Below the pieces are notes generated by a model. That model searched no databases. It was not told where the DNA came from and saw only the letters and a program-made list of their open reading frames with translations. A stretch of DNA of 64,000 nt from Chrysoperla carnea (lineage: Eukaryota > Arthropoda > Insecta > Neuroptera > Chrysopidae), in contig NC_058338.1 in NCBI RefSeq assembly GCF_905475395.1, positions 71,249,435 through 71,313,434 of the forward strand. Reading direction: 5' to 3'. Shown piece after piece: positions 22,801 to 55,510 of this stretch (positions within the stretch are counted from its first letter, which is position 1; every line of letters starts with the position of its first letter). The translations under genes were made by a program, and so were the position numbers.

Positions 22801-24593
22801 TCTTACCGCTTTGCACGGATGGTTGAAAAGTAAGAAATGTTATCCCTAAATTTTATATAAAGTTTAGAATCGTATCAAAATTTTAAAAGTTATTTTACAA
22901 CTTTGTTAAAAAGACTCGAAAGCTTGCTCATTTCTCTTGAAAATAAGGTATTGAAAGTTTCCACACGAGCTCTTTGGACCCAGATAATCGCTTTCCAAAC
23001 AAAATTGACACTTTTGGATTTAAATTCATCGTATGTTAAGATCTTCGTTAAGAGTCCCTTATTAATCTCGTAGATGCATGATGCAACCGTGACAATGCAA
23101 AGAAAAGCAGAAATTGACAAACTGTAAAAGTTAATCGGTACAACATGGGACAGTGTTAACTATATTCTATATTTTCTACATTCCTGCTTTTCTTTTTATT
23201 TTTATTGTTATGTAGAGGTATTAGTGCAACACTTAACAAAAAAAAAATGTTTTTTGATCGCACACCGTCGCAAATTGTGCGAAAACCATACATTATTTTG
23301 TGACGGAAATTTTTTTACAAAAAGATTCTATCAAAAGGTTAGATTTGAGTTCCAAACGTATTTTCTACGAGTTATACAAGGCGAAAAAATAAATGGTGGT
23401 AAACGCGATTTTTTGCAATAAAATATTTTTTCGTAAATTTTGAACGAGTTTGATTTTAGTTTAACCAAAAATAATTTTTTCCTAATTATTCCGTTGAAAA
23501 ACTAGACGGGAGGACTACAGCTATTAGCAAAAAGAACCAAAACTTTATTGTTTCGTGACGAGCTAAAAAATAGGTTCCTAAAAAAATGAGAACGGTTTTT
23601 ACGATGAATACCACTGTTAAAATAGCTTACGAAGACCAGCACAGCTACTGGCATAAAACTCTTATGAATATCTAAAATGTTTTTCTAATTGTTGATCTTA
23701 CCCATATTCCATTTAAACCAGTTCTTGTATAAGTCGTTTCGATATCCCTGAGATGTAGCAAATGTTTTCGAAGAGTAAATAATGTTAGTGTGATACCTTG
23801 TAATCGAATTGATTTTGCTTTAACATAATCACGACTTGTTAAAATTGAACGAATACCGTTTGTCCAGTGATCATCAAAGATGGCATCCAATAATAAACTT
23901 GTGGGTTGTGCTTTTACTTCTTGTAAACTAAAAAGTACAGATAAGAGAGATGCGTTATTCCATCATTAAATAATACGTTACTTATTCTTTAAAACGGCAT
24001 TGTCAGCGGCAAAAGCGGCGGTAATATAAAGGTAATTAAGTAACCTTGACGTCTAAATTTGGTGGATTGGTTCGAGAACAATCAATTGTTAACAGACACG
24101 ATATTTAGAAAATGATAATATTTTTTCAACTTTCATGTGCTCCGATATCGAAACGCAGTTCTTGTCACTAGTGCGTTCAGGTGTCAATTGACGTCATTAA
24201 TATTCCTAAATCACTGTGACAGAGTACCGACATCTTATAGCGGAACAAAAATAAAACTACTATAGCGGAAAAAAAACTAATATTGCGTGTACAGGTACAT
24301 GTTTCGACTTCCATGTTTCACACTACTTCTAATTATCCAATCTTCTATTGCGTATTCATTACACTGTTATAAAGTTAATTTTGTATACTTACGCTACAAT
24401 ATAAAAGTCAGGTAAATCTGAATCATTTTTAGGATGCGTAGAAAGATTAAACATGGGACGTAAATCTTGTTCTGGATGTTTAGTTGCCACATTATATGTT
24501 ACAAAATAGAATCTTGAAAAAATAAATAATGGTTACTAAAAAAAATGAGTTCAAGTAAAACAAATTTAATGCCGTGTACCTTAAATGTTCCAT
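19596..24593 (-). CDS. INPP5K: Inositol polyphosphate 5-phosphatase K-like (SKIP type), complete
   Basis: Removes the 5-phosphate from phosphoinositides such as PI(4,5)P2 and PI(3,4,5)P3; in vertebrates SKIP acts at the ER and ruffling membrane and damps insulin/PI3K signalling. Eight exons join in phase from ATG at 24593 into 445 residues; human INPP5K has 448. Visible 5-phosphatase motifs: TYNVAT (residues 10-15), ALQEV (about 45-49), TYTRTGLNGIWGNKGAV (about 110-126), NSHLAAH (141-147), FWLGDLNFRL (182-191), RRPSWCDRILYR (257-268) and SDHKPV (295-300). After residue 308 comes a SKICH-like domain with DWIGIFK. INPP5J is larger with a long N-terminal extension that is absent here, so INPP5K is the better match. 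No signal peptide or transmembrane segment seen. Confidence 0.92.
20386..20523 (-). CDS. INPP5K: INPP5K exon 7 (SKICH start)
   Basis: Acceptor CAACTTACAG, donor AAA|GTAAGT, 46 codons, phase 0 at both ends. It encodes VFKDYIERLVEFLPI and ends SSDWIGIFK, the SKICH signature. Confidence 0.88.
20857..20902. repeat. Perfect 16-bp hairpin in INPP5K intron
   Basis: CAACCTTGAGATATCA and its exact complement are separated by 14 bp. It is probably a small fold-back insertion remnant. Confidence 0.7.
21209..21362 (-). CDS. INPP5K: INPP5K exon 6
   Basis: Acceptor AATTTTTCAG, donor AAG|GTACGT. It encodes RRPSWCDRILYRV and YVISDHKPVTSEFKVK, the last two signature motifs of the family. Confidence 0.94.
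21437..21667 (-). CDS. INPP5K: INPP5K exon 5
   Basis: Acceptor TTTTTCAG, donor AA|GTAAAT. It encodes YVFWLGDLNFRLSNDG, with the catalytic Asp and Asn of GDLNFR, and ends FPPTFKFETGTSTYDLK. Confidence 0.94.
22206..22381 (-). CDS. INPP5K: INPP5K exon 4
   Basis: Acceptor AAATTCCAG, donor GA|GTAAGT. It encodes GNKGAVSIRLNIYG and CIVNSHLAAHDH, with the conserved Asn-x-His of the active site, and ends FFHE/D. Confidence 0.93.
22382..23701. other. INPP5K intron 3
   Basis: The flanking exons join as NGIW/GNKGAV without a gap, so no exon is expected inside. AT-rich; short open frames here lack coding character. Confidence 0.7.
23702..23927 (-). CDS. INPP5K: INPP5K exon 3
   Basis: Acceptor CTTTTTAG, donor TGG|GTAAGA. 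It encodes LQEVKAQPTSLLLDAIFDDH and ends DIETTYTRTGLNGIW, close to human LQEVKSQP and TYTRTGLFGYW. Confidence 0.93.
24393..24512 (-). CDS. INPP5K: INPP5K exon 2
   Basis: Acceptor TTTTTTCAAG, donor GC|GTAAGT. It encodes FYFVTYNVATKHPEQDLRP and ends DLPDFYIVA, the first catalytic-domain motifs. Confidence 0.9.
24580..24593 (-). CDS. INPP5K: INPP5K exon 1 (start codon)
   Basis: ATG GAA CAT TTA AG followed by a GTACAC donor. The split Arg codon joins exactly to the next exon to give MEHLRFYFVTYNVAT. The 14-nt coding part explains why no long frame starts here. Confidence 0.85.
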
Positions 24594-25182
24594 TGTGAAA
24601 ACAAAATTTACAAGATTTAAAATGCAAATTATTTTAAAGTAGAAATCAAGGTTAATTTTTTTATTAAGCATAGTTAATTGTTAAAACCTTTGAACCAATT
24701 ACTTATCGTAAGTGGGTTTAACATATCATTAGTTTTATTAATTAATAAACACATATCGATTAAATAAATTTGTTAACACATTCTTTGATATAGCATATTT
24801 TGACATACAGATACGATTGATTTGACAATTTTGACAGACACGCACAATGTTTATCTATGAATTGACATAAATAACACCACAAATAAATTCCCTATAGACG
24901 TATTCTCAATGCAGGTCGACTGTAAATTCGCCAAAAATATAATCATAAAAATGTCCTTATGACGTATATAGATGATGGCATTCATAAATGTCAAATCCAG
25001 GAATATAATTGCATATTTACATGCTTATGTTATTAATTTACTGATACTCCTAAATATAATAATTATCTACCATCTACATATGAAGATAGTAAAATTTATC
25101 ATTAGTAGTATTTTATAGGTGTATTGGTATTCACACGCATCAAATTTTAATTAAACTTACGTAGTTTACTAAGAACTTAGTT

Positions 25183-25872
25183 GGTCTAAGCCATAGAGAT
25201 AATACAGATAGAGAACGCCAGCGAGTTCCCCTGTGCCCTTGTTATAATCATATGTACACTCACTGTCAGAAAAAGTGCCACAGTTAAAACATTCTAAGCA
25301 TACGCATCATATGTTATGTTATAATAGTAACACTTAGAATGTTTTAAAACGAGCATTTTTTGTGACATTGAGTATACATGTAAGTACCATGCGTTTAATT
25401 TACATCTTGGCATAGGCATCTTTCACGAATATGACAGAGTACATGCAGTAGGCAATACGTGTAAGAAAGAGGTGTTATAGATGTTATATGTTTCTTGCTA
25501 GTGTTGTAGCTTTGGCTCCCTTTAATTTGTACGACGGGTCTTCTGCTGCTGTATGTGCTGTGTACAACTCCACGCGTATCGAAGGTACATTCAATTCGTA
25601 GCAAGAAAACATGCCTATAACACCTCTTTCTTATACGCATTGCTTAATGTATACATACGTATTCTCTCATACTCGTGGGAGATGTACTATACCAAGATAT
25701 AAATTAAACAACCAGTATATTAATTATACACGATAGCATGTATATTACGTTTAAGTATATGTATTAGACAAGGACGCAGAGGAACTCATTGACAGTCTTC
25801 TCCCTCGCTACGCATATCGTAAGTTTTTGCCTCTGACTTGCTCTACGTATTCATATCTCTATGGTCTAAACA
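25183..25872. mobile_element. Nested fold-back structure
   Basis: Outer arms near 25183-25200 (ending CCATAGAGAT) and 25855-25872 (starting ATCTCTATGG) are inverted. Within them, 25397-25705 is a second fold-back with roughly 100-bp arms sharing AAGAAAGAGGTGTTATAG and complement. A third small hairpin at about 25267-25371 (AACATTCTAAG...CTTAGAATGTT) also lies inside. Confidence 0.7.
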
Positions 25873-25990
25873 CACCCTATTTGATACTGCTTGCGTTTTC
25901 TTAGTATACTGATAGCCATGATAGCTGCCTGTAAGTTATAGATGTACATGTAGGTAAGTATGATACTATGATTATTTCATCATTCTTTCC

Positions 25991-26272
25991 AAGAACATAT
26001 ATATTAAGGACATCATATAATCTCATATGACGAGATATAAGCGCCCGTGGCTGAATTTAAGGCGCCTATTTGGGCGGGGACTAGTCATAGGTCGCTGCGT
26101 ACTTTGTACTGCGCATTAACCAATAAAGTGATTGAAAACAATTGAAAAAATTGAAAACAAGACAGCCTGATAGGCAATACAAAGTACCCAATGACCGACT
26201 TGCCCAGATAAGAGCCCTTTTTCCGGCTATATCCTCCCACACTAGTTTTACGTCCTTAATATATATGTTCTT
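25991..26272. mobile_element. Palindromic MITE, family C copy 2
   Basis: Perfect 21-bp terminal inverted repeats beginning AAGAACATATATATTAAGG; total 282 bp. The internal sequence is the inverse of the copy at 18409-18676 (GCCCGTGGCTGAATTTAAGG here, complement there). No target duplication is obvious. Confidence 0.85.
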
Positions 26273-27139
26273 GATTCATTCCTTATCCGGTATTCCTATT
26301 ATATATACAAACTGTAAACTGATGACATAATATCTTGCCAATTTGTATAATAATTTCTATATAGGAACATGACACCACTACGGTATGATGTTTTCAATAT
26401 AATAATATGTTCCCTCTGTTCCTAAACACAAACTGTTAATTTTCACGATATGACGTCATCAATTTTCACTAGGTGTGTTTCTAATTACAAACCGTCTTGC
26501 TGCTGGTGCCCATTACTCATCCGCCATCCGTGCATGATGACTTTAGGCATGTTGCATTGTTCTCCGATCCCACGAAGGGTAAGAACTGACAAAATATTGT
26601 TCTCACTGATTTTAATAATTTAGACAATATATTGAACGAATGAAATATTTAAATTCAACAAATTCTAGAAAGGAAAATCTTAATCTTATAATTTGGAGCT
26701 TCGTAAGTCTTGCCCGAAGAATGTCAACTTAGCGTCCAAATATCACAGCCTAGAAGACACGCGGTTGCATAATCGTTTATCGTTCATCTACGGATAAACA
26801 GATGCTGAATCTTGCTTCCAAATATCCTTCGAGTTACGTCCTCTTTCATAGCTCAGCATTTATGAGGAAAACGAGTAAAACTAAGTGTGGCATAAAAATT
26901 TCCCTCTCATCTTTAAATAGCGACAACATCAGAAAAATTCCTCTTCCAAACTATCATGTCTCTAAACACGATACTTAAAGTAATAGATAAAATAATTGGG
27001 TTGGGCTAGATAAGATACATAGATGACCTTGAGGGATTCATTCATAGAATAATATAATCGAGCCATCTTTAAAATTAACATAATAAAAAATGTTGTCACT
27101 TTAAGCGTGAACTTTGTATTTTGTAATAAGGTACGCTCC

Positions 27140-27210
27140 TCTGTGTCACAAAAAATTGCCCGAATTACATATAGTACTATATGTAATCTGTGTATTTTTT
27201 GTGACACAGA
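27140..27210. repeat. Hairpin with TCTGTGTCACAAAAAAT arms
   Basis: Inverted arms TCTGTGTCACAAAAAA(T) and complement, with a smaller inner palindrome ATTACATATAGTACTATATG. Confidence 0.7.
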
Positions 27211-27270
27211 ATACATCCTACTTATATTTACACTAAAATATACATGACTAATAAAATAAATTTTAAGTTA

Positions 27271-27820
27271 AACAAGTGAAAACAAACAATTGACTGAGTT
27301 AATTGTTGAAATACCATGCATAATCAGTGTTGATTTCTTTATCACATAACACATACATGCATGTGACACATAGATACATAACTGATATTCAAGTATAGTA
27401 CATACTTTAAAACTTCTATCTAATTGGCGCCCTCGCGGGTAAACAGTGATGTTTACGAAAAAATGTTTCAAACAAAAGTTGTTTATTTTGTGATAAGGAA
27501 AATTTTTTACATTTAAACTTTTGTTCTATCTCTAACGGTTTATAAGATGGGTCCTACCGACCCAAGACCCAAATGACCTATGATGCTCATTTACGAACTC
27601 GACCTCACTTTTTACGTCCTGAGTACGCTGTAAAAATTTCAGCTTGATATATTTTTTTGTTTTTGAGTTATCGTGTCCACAGACGCACGGAAATGGACTA
27701 ATTAGGTGATTCTATGAACACCTATAGCAAAATTTTGTGCGTAGATCAATATTTTTAAGCGTTACAAACTTGGGACTAAACTTAGTATACCTTGCATATT
27801 ACATAATATGCATGGTATAA
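27271..27820 (+). repeat. Dispersed repeat family D, copy 3
   Basis: Full-length-looking copy, from AACAAGTGAAAACAAACAAT to ATGCATGGTATAA, very similar to the copy at 15934-16487 and in the same orientation. Confidence 0.85.
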
Positions 27821-27974
27821 AAATTGTCACTATTGAGTCGTTATATTCTATTCATATATTGTATTATATTCTACAGCCTTCTTTGCAGCTAACATTTACG
27901 GTGCAATCATGTATCTTTTATGAATAATTATACTTTAGGATGTACGATTCTTTCAAACAAACCTGACTTGAGTA

Positions 27975-28026
27975 GTTATTGAAATAAATACCACGACCGA
28001 CGAATCGTGGTATTTATTTCAATAAC
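27975..28026. repeat. Perfect 22-bp inverted repeat
   Basis: Left arm 27975-27996 (GTTATTGAAATAAATACCAC...) and right arm 28005-28026 are exact complements around an 8-bp loop CCGACGAA. It could be the end-to-end remnant of a mobile element, or a structured RNA; the flanks give no clue. Confidence 0.8.
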
Positions 28027-28359
28027 AATTTTAATGTCTCAACTCGAAGTCAACAAAAATTCATCCTTATCTGTCTGACTTGAGTGTTATTAGATCACGG
28101 AAGCTAACTATAAAAGTTATCTTGTGAGGTTATTTGCCAATCAAAATTTCAAGAAGATATAAAATTCACCCACTTATCAACCATGCCTATAACTCATGTG
28201 TGCGATGGAAGCTAATTGCTACAATATTTTTCATGACTTTCAAATTTTCCTGTCAGTCAATCCTGAAAATTGAGTGTTTGGATCCTAAATTCAAATACCA
28301 TTGGTAACTCATTTTGGAAGCAGCAAAAATGAGAAATAACTTTTTTTTGTCAATATAAA

Positions 28360-28716
28360 CAGTGCCGGATTTACCTCTGACGGGGCCCCAAGCAACCTCA
28401 GGTTTTTGGAGCCCTCATTGTAAAATACCCCCCCCCCCCTTCCGATATTTCAAAATAATGAATAACTAGTTAATTTTGCATAATCAATATATTTTACTAT
28501 CTAAATTACAACTTTTTTCTACTTTTCTCAGTCGCAAATTGATGAATGACGTCATCAAAGTCAAGTTTGGATGGAATTTTGGATGGATTTTTCTTTTTTT
28601 CATGTGTTATTTTTTTTTTTTCCAAATTTTCGAATGTGTTTTCAAAATTTTCCATTTTTTGGGGCCCTTGTCCAAGCGGGGCCCCAAGCAATTGCTTCCC
28701 GGTAAATCTGCCACTG
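28360..28716. mobile_element. hAT-type MITE with 8-bp target duplication
   Basis: Termini CAGTGCCGGATTTACC and (inverted) CAGTGGCAGATTTACC match at 14 of 16 positions. The element is flanked on both sides by the perfect 8-bp duplication AATATAAA (28352-28359 and 28717-28724). A C-rich run and two GGGGCCCCAAGCAA blocks lie near the ends. It is 357 bp and non-coding; CAGTG-type ends with 8-bp duplications are the hAT hallmark. Confidence 0.92.
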
Positions 28717-31700
28717 AATATAAACATTTACAAAAAGTGTTAAATTAACAAAGGCCTCTCCCTCCTACATCTTATCAAATATGGGGATCCAAATATTCCA
28801 TTTCTAGGATTGGAAGATATGATTGGTGAGTGCTTTTTGCATTATTTTTTAAAATAGACAAATGAATTTTTTGAAGTTAAACTAAACTAACTGGGCTATT
28901 TAAAATAAGAAACTTTAAAAGAATTTATTAGATATAATAATTAAATATTTAATACTGAATCATGTAAAACTGTTATTATATAAACGTTATTACCACACAA
29001 TGCTCATATATTAATCAAGATGTAATCCAATCGACTATAAATTAGATTTTTCTAGGGATAAATTTTTTTGTAATTAGTGTAGTCTCAAGTGAGTATACTG
29101 ATTTTCGTGTCTACTATGAGTTTTTTAAATTCGTAATGTCAGAATACGTGGTTGTAAAAAGCGGCTGTAAAAATACTAATTCTTAAACATTTTAAACGCA
29201 GCTATTGAGAAAAATGTCTAATACTAGAGATCTCGCCTATAATAAAGTTTCTTATCCTCGTAAAAATCTACAAGGAATTTTACTAAAAAATAATTCCAAT
29301 GAACCGTTTAAATCTGGTCCGTAAAATACGAGACTTACTTGGGTGACCTATTTTCTCGCTTCCTTCTCAGAACGAACTGAAAAGTATATCAGTTTTGTCT
29401 AGAATAATGAATCATAGAATTTTTTCAGCATAGCCTAAAATATCATAGATGTTGTAGAAATCACGCCGAAATCCTGGAAATGTTATCATAATTTTATCCA
29501 AAACTGTTATTCTCACCGTGTGTGAGTTTTATTGGAGGCGTTTCCATGGTAACGATACACTACTTGAATTATAGAATTGTATGGATTGCATTTATCACTT
29601 ACATTGAAAATTTAATATTATTGTCTCACAAATTTAAATAAATAATTATGATAATTTACTAATATTTATGCAATTTGATTTTTTATTTTCACAATTTCAA
29701 TGCATTAAGTTTAATTAATAAGTGTTTTTCAATAATTTTAATTGGACAGTTTCTATAACATTAACATGTAAAGAATTGCAAATTAGTCATAACAGCCTCC
29801 TTTATCGCCAAAATTTTTCACTGGAAGCGCTGGAATCGATTTTATTGTCCCTACCATGACACACACACAACGAATACTTTCCAATCCCCTTCAAGGTAGA
29901 ACTGAGGTAACATGGTGCCTGGACTTGTTGTTTTCTACAGATTTTGTTTACGAGGATTTACACACACAAAAGGCTTCATCGCTATCCATTTTGAACATCC
30001 ATAAAAAATTTCCCTGTTTATTGGACACTAAAGTGGAAGTGAAGAGAAACGCAACATTTTAATTGATAGTTTTATTTTCATTTTTTATATAATACTTATA
30101 GCTAAATATTAAACTACTCTCGATCAGAGGATGTTCACAGTCCACTGTTTGTTTTTTTTTATTATTTTTTTTAATGTTTTTTGTGTTTTGTTTTTTAAAT
30201 AAATAAGGTGTGAGTATGAAAAAACTGCACTCGAGAAGGTACAAAAAAAAAAAGAGAAAAGAAAAAAACAATCAAATATTTTATACATATCTATATAAAA
30301 AAATAATTCATCAAATTGCAGTAATTTAAAAATGTGTCTAAAAAGTCGTCCATTCATCTTTTTTTCTTTTTAAATTAAACACAAATAACCGCCCTTAAAT
30401 ATATAGCTAAAAAAATCCAGTACAGGAATGCCATTCAAGATTTATTAATAATAATAATAATTAAACATATGTACATAAATAAAAATATAAAACAAAAATA
30501 AGAAAAATAAAATTACAAAATAAACAAAACTGTACTTAATTAGCCATTATTTTAAAAAAAAGATATTGGTTTAATTTGAATTTAAATAATAGACACAGGT
30601 TTTACTGCAAAATGCTCTTGATTTTTTTTTTTTTTTTTGTTTTTTTTTTTTGTAAATTGAACTTGAAATCGCTTGAAAATGATTACTTTTAAATAAAAAA
30701 TATTTTCGCAAAAATATTATTACATTATACACAGGGTGTAATAGTATATGATGCCGATAGGATAAGAAGGCGGATTTTGAATTGATCTATCATAATCATA
30801 GCAGAAGTTGTAAAAGAAACTTTAGGAGGTGATAGAAATTATCAAAATAACTTCGAATAAACATTGGGCCAGGAAGAGTTCAAATTTTTTTTTCGTGGAA
30901 AATAACTAAAAATTAATTTAGATTGGTATGAAAGGTATCTTTGCCCAAATGTTAAGAATTTAAACCTCATCTCTTCGGATCGCTTAAAAGACACTTCTAT
31001 CAGGAAGATTTGCCCTACCAAAATATATTTTATACTTTCTTAAAATTCATATGGCCAGAAAAATTAAAATCTCTCTTACCCCTCTCAAAAGTAAGAGGTT
31101 TCAATTTCACTCTCTTTTCAGTCATTTACTTGGAAGTTTAGGTAAAATTTGGTTGGTTTAAAATGTTAGAACTTTGAATATAAATGTCTCTGTTAATTTT
31201 GTTTTCTTTAACCGCGAATTAAAAAAAAAATAATACAAACGGTAATGATACATGGGATCCTAAAACTACAAATTAAGTTTTTTTTTTTTTGGACGAAAAT
31301 TCGATGTAGAATTGCTGGTGATCATTTGTCTGAAGTTATCTGTGATACTTTGTACAAACAATCTTTCAATAATGAAAATTTTCTTTAGATAAAAATGCCC
31401 GTCTGTTTATTAATCAACTTATTTATTTCTTCACGTAAGTTATATTTCGGAATTAATTTGAGTCACTTCGGCGATTTTTTTATTTGCAAACACTGTTAGA
31501 AATCGACTGCGATATTAAATCAGAAATTCGAATATATAAAACTAATACTTTTTATTTAATTAAAAATACATGGTATTTTACGTTTTGATGAGTACCTTCA
31601 ATGACAAAATAATATAATCGTCTACTTGGGCACAAAAATCAGACGTTTCGTAGCAATTAAGATAAAGTACTCATTGAATATCGGGAAGTACTTTGTTGTA

Positions 31701-33290
31701 AAATACAGATATTTTAAGAAAATATTTCTAATTCATGCGAGTAGTTTTTTTGCACGAAAATATTATTTTTGCTATCATTTTCCATTCAAATATTTGTAAA
31801 GGGTATATTTTACGCTAAATAAAACTAAGTTCTGTTACCCCCTTAAGTCGATATTTCTGCTACAGCACTCTGGTTGATTTCAAAAAAAAAATAAAAATCA
31901 TACACACACAACACATTCACACATCAATCTTTTAATAATTACAACATGTAATACACCAGTTAAGTATCTCTTCAAAGTCCGTCTTCTTTATCCCTTACCA
32001 ACATCAAATACTATTAAACCCAGTATATACAATTTTTTTCTATAAATTCAAAAAATTTACCTACTGTATCATCATTTTCATGACTCATCATACACTAAAG
32101 CCCAAAATTGTGGCTAATTTTATTATTTACATAATTTTTTTTTTATAAATATTTGCTAACAATCCAATTTGTGAATTATATAATAAAATCTAAATATTTT
32201 TTAATTAAAATTTAAAAAACGATTTGTTTTAAATATAAATTTTTTATAAATTAATAATAATATTTTTGCGTGTAAATTTTTTTTCTTGTTTTTTTTTTTT
32301 TTTTTCGCTAAGTAATTTAAATTTTTGGTCTTTTCCAAAATTGGACACGAATATTTAATTTTTAGATTATATTTAATAATTAGATATAATCCATCCCCTT
32401 CCACAATGTAGTATAGCTACCGTCAATCAGAATCGTAGTCAAATACGTTATTTACAGTTTTTTTTTTTTTTTGAACCCACCACAAATGCGGTCGATATTT
32501 TCTGTCACAAACAAAGGTATCGCGAACAAATATACAAAGTTTACTTATTTTACACTTTTATATTATAAATGAAAAAAAAAACTAGAACTTACGGATAAAA
32601 ACTGCTATGAATAACGTATTATTTAATTTTATATTTATATATAAAAACAAATATTTATATATATGCATGTAGCAACAGAGCTGTGCAGAGCTACGTCCAA
32701 TGTCTACGCACTACGATGACACAGGTTTATTATTGATTAAAACACAGCCTGACAGCAGAAAAGCCTTATAAATTCCTCTGTGATTGATCGCAGGCGCAGA
32801 CGTATATTAGACGCGCAGTAATATATCATAATATATATATTTTGATGATAATGATCAAGTCTAAAGCAAGCGATGTATCACACGCGTTGCACAAGTTGCA
32901 TACGTTGCACCGCGCCGCATTGTGGTAGACATTGTCGCACACTAACACAAAATGGCTGTATCAAACATATGTACAAGAATTACAAATCTCAATTAGATTT
33001 GAGTCAGTAAAGAGTTTAAAAATTACGTCAATTGACTTTATACAAATATAATTACAAATAATAAACAAACACTGTTCTTCATTTTGAGTTGTGGTTCGAA
33101 CACTGTTGTGTGGTTCGGTTCGCCGCTTCACTCAATTCTGAATTAGTTAAGTAATCGTGGATTAAGATATAAATCGGTTCGGTTTAGAACTCAAACTCAC
33201 TTTCAACATACAATTATTATCTAAAAATATTAACAAATGTTATTTGTACCATGTCTTAAAATTATTATTCATTTGCATTAAAACACATCA

Positions 33291-54818
<21,528 letters not shown>

Positions 54819-55316
54819 GGTGAAGTTCGTATAGGCCTCTGTTTACAAAACTGATGCCGCCACAGCACTGGCCAAATGCGGCGGACACTTAATCTTAAAT
54901 TCTCCACTATTTAAATATTATTTAACTTCACACACATAGTTTGACTGCACTCGAGCACATAATATGAATAAAAACTATAATTTTATACTGAGTTCGATGT
55001 CCATTCGATGCACGAAGGCACATATTAAACAATGGCATTCATCCATTTGCCATAATGAAGCCTCTATTGGTCGACTACACAGAACTGAGAACAAGTAAGT
55101 CTCACCATCTTCCGTCGGTACTAAACTAACACAATGATATTTACTTCAAGCAAACACAATTATAAACATTTTTTGAACTTTGTGAACAAACACAAGCTTT
55201 CTTTAAATTTCAAACACAAATTCACTAAATATTATCGATAATTATGACCATCAACTACGTATAAATACATTAATTTTTAAGATAACATCCAAAATGAGAC
55301 ACTGTCTCAATCAAGT

Positions 55317-55510
55317 AATATGGCGGCTGTTGATGAAAACTTTTTCTACGCTTGTCATAAAATGTCTGGATCACAAAAGTGTATAACTTTCATTTTATTG
55401 GTTCATATTGGGCACGTGATCAAAGCAAATTAATCTATTGGCTATGTCTTGGCCGGAAACAATGGTCTGACGTAGTATCCGCCGTCAGCAATGACGTCAC
55501 CGACTGATGG
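55317..55510 (-). promoter_or_regulatory. CREBBP: Putative CBP promoter cluster
   Basis: About 500-700 bp upstream of the CBP ATG: AATATGGCGGC (55317-55327, a match to the YY1/Pho consensus AANATGGCGGC), two CCAAT boxes on the minus strand (near 55400 and 55438), a CACGTG E-box (near 55415), and a full CRE palindrome TGACGTCA (55492-55499). The region is less AT-rich than its surroundings. Role inferred from position and motifs only; no transcription start is visible. Confidence 0.5.

Larger units (their letters stand above)
24594..33290. other. Spacer between INPP5K start and CBP stop
   Basis: Holds the INPP5K 5' flank, a nested fold-back (25183-25872), the inverted family C MITE (25991-26272), a hairpin (27140-27210), a family D repeat, a perfect palindrome (27975-28026) and a hAT MITE (28360-28716). 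From about 29.9 kb the sequence is very T-rich on the minus strand and may be CBP 3' UTR, but no end point can be fixed. Bases 32680-32960 are less AT-rich, with many CG dinucleotides; I could not assign a role. Confidence 0.65.

Noticed and set aside
23224-23421. 65-codon plus-strand frame in INPP5K intron 3
   Set aside because: Opposite strand, no domain, and begins in a poly-A stretch.
28476-28748. 90- and 73-codon frames on both strands
   Set aside because: They lie inside the hAT MITE and read through its T-rich centre; no transposase motifs.
30059-30357. Phe/Lys-rich minus-strand frames
   Set aside because: Translated poly-T/poly-A sequence in a probable 3' UTR.
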